Assembly (NCBI RefSeq): GCF_017161425.1
Contig: NZ_CP071057.1
Location: forward strand, 124,001-188,000
Reading direction: 5' to 3'
From: Marinicauda algicola
GTDB lineage: Bacteria; Pseudomonadota; Alphaproteobacteria; Caulobacterales; Maricaulaceae
Length of the DNA: 64,000 bases
Positions 63,706-64,000 of this stretch are shown in pieces. The position numbers and the translations under genes were made by a program. Every line of letters begins with the position of its first letter. Positions within the stretch are counted from its first letter, which is position 1. The notes beneath the pieces were generated by a model. The model did no database searches and had not been told where the DNA came from. It saw only the letters and a program-made list of their open reading frames with translations.

Positions 63706-63721
63706 TTAAGTCCCGATTAAC
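63706..63721 (+). promoter_or_regulatory. CtrA box before flgB
   Basis: TTAA-GTCCCGA-TTAAC matches the full CtrA consensus with seven-base spacing, 49 bases before the flgB ATG. More TTAA sites lie at 63571, 63603, 63637 and 63737, and a GANTC site at 63622-63626. Confidence 0.8.
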
Positions 63722-63769
63722 GCGAAGCAGCGAGGGTTAATGGTCAGATAGCGTCCCGAGAGTGGCACA

Positions 63770-64000
63770 ATGCGCGCCGACGACATCAACGTACTCGCCG
63801 TCCTGAAGCAGGCGCTCGGCTATCATTCCGACCGCCAGCGCGTGATCGCGGAGAACGTCGCCAACGCCAACACGCCGGGCTATGTCCCGCGCGACGTGTC
63901 GCGTTCCGACTTCGAGCGCGCGGTGGAGGAGGCCCGGGGCGGCCAGAGCCGCTCGCGCCTGTCGGTCACGCCCGTCGCGATGCGTGCGCCCCACGCGGCG
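63770..64000 (+). CDS. flgB: Flagellar basal-body rod protein FlgB (cut by window end)
   Basis: The first 77 residues are present: LGYHSDRQRVIAENVANANT followed by PGYVPRDVSRSDFERAV, the conserved rod-protein N-terminus. FlgB is the most proximal rod protein. A CtrA box precedes it, consistent with an early flagellar class. The rest lies beyond the window. Confidence 0.92.
   Translation, partial: MRADDINVLAVLKQALGYHSDRQRVIAENVANANTPGYVPRDVSRSDFERAVEEARGGQSRSRLSVTPVAMRAPHAA

Overview
The window is a GC-rich alphaproteobacterial chromosome segment. Alphaproteobacterial markers include FliX diverging from flgI, a fliL-fliM-DUF6468-motE operon, DksA without a four-cysteine zinc finger, and the yidC-engB-HAD-dapD block. 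CtrA-type boxes (TTAA-N7-TTAA) stand before fliX, flgB and one unknown gene, and sigma-54 sites stand before flgF and flgI. Together these point to the Caulobacterales/Maricaulales (stalked or dimorphic) lineage. The species cannot be named from sequence alone.

Layout. 1-5.1 kb: host genes, including a FabH-like synthase coupled to an M42 peptidase, a helix-turn-helix protein with a palindromic repeat inserted in its reading frame, and a membrane protein. 5.3-9.4 kb: an AT-richer island holding a complete type II CBASS anti-phage system. It has a DncV-like CD-NTase, an E2-E1 Cap2, a JAMM protease Cap3 and a divergently transcribed Cap15-like membrane effector, inserted against the 3' end of uvrB. 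9.4-16.8 kb: uvrB, a response regulator, threonine aldolase, an aminotransferase and dps. 16.8-17.0 kb: a predicted small RNA with two CUCCUCCCC loops, its own promoter and terminator. 17.1-27.6 kb: a Kazal lipoprotein, fmt-truA, dapE, and a long minus-strand operon rpmH-rnpA-yidC-engB-DUF1036-HAD-dapD, in which argB, usual in this lineage, is absent. 27.8-35.4 kb: VTT membrane protein, flavin disulfide reductase, histidine kinase, gamma-glutamyltransferase, P1 peptidase, small envelope proteins, an entericidin-like peptide and tRNA-Arg(ACG).

35.6-38.5 kb is a translationally coupled TetR / FAD oxidoreductase / DAPG-hydrolase operon, probably for an acylphloroglucinol-like aromatic. 39-48 kb holds a CtrA-box gene of unknown function, acyl-CoA metabolism genes (SDR, thiolase, phosphotransferase), an alpha/beta hydrolase, a ToxR-like regulator and an amidohydrolase.

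48.3-64 kb is a flagellar block. It comprises flbY-like, a flgJ-like rod-binding gene, flgI // fliX, dksA, a fliL-fliM-DUF6468-motE-TPR operon, flgF-flgG-flgA-flgH, two tandem paralogues of unknown function, fliO-fliP and the start of flgB. The promoters visible here match the Caulobacter scheme: CtrA drives early genes and sigma-54 drives rod, P-ring and L-ring genes.
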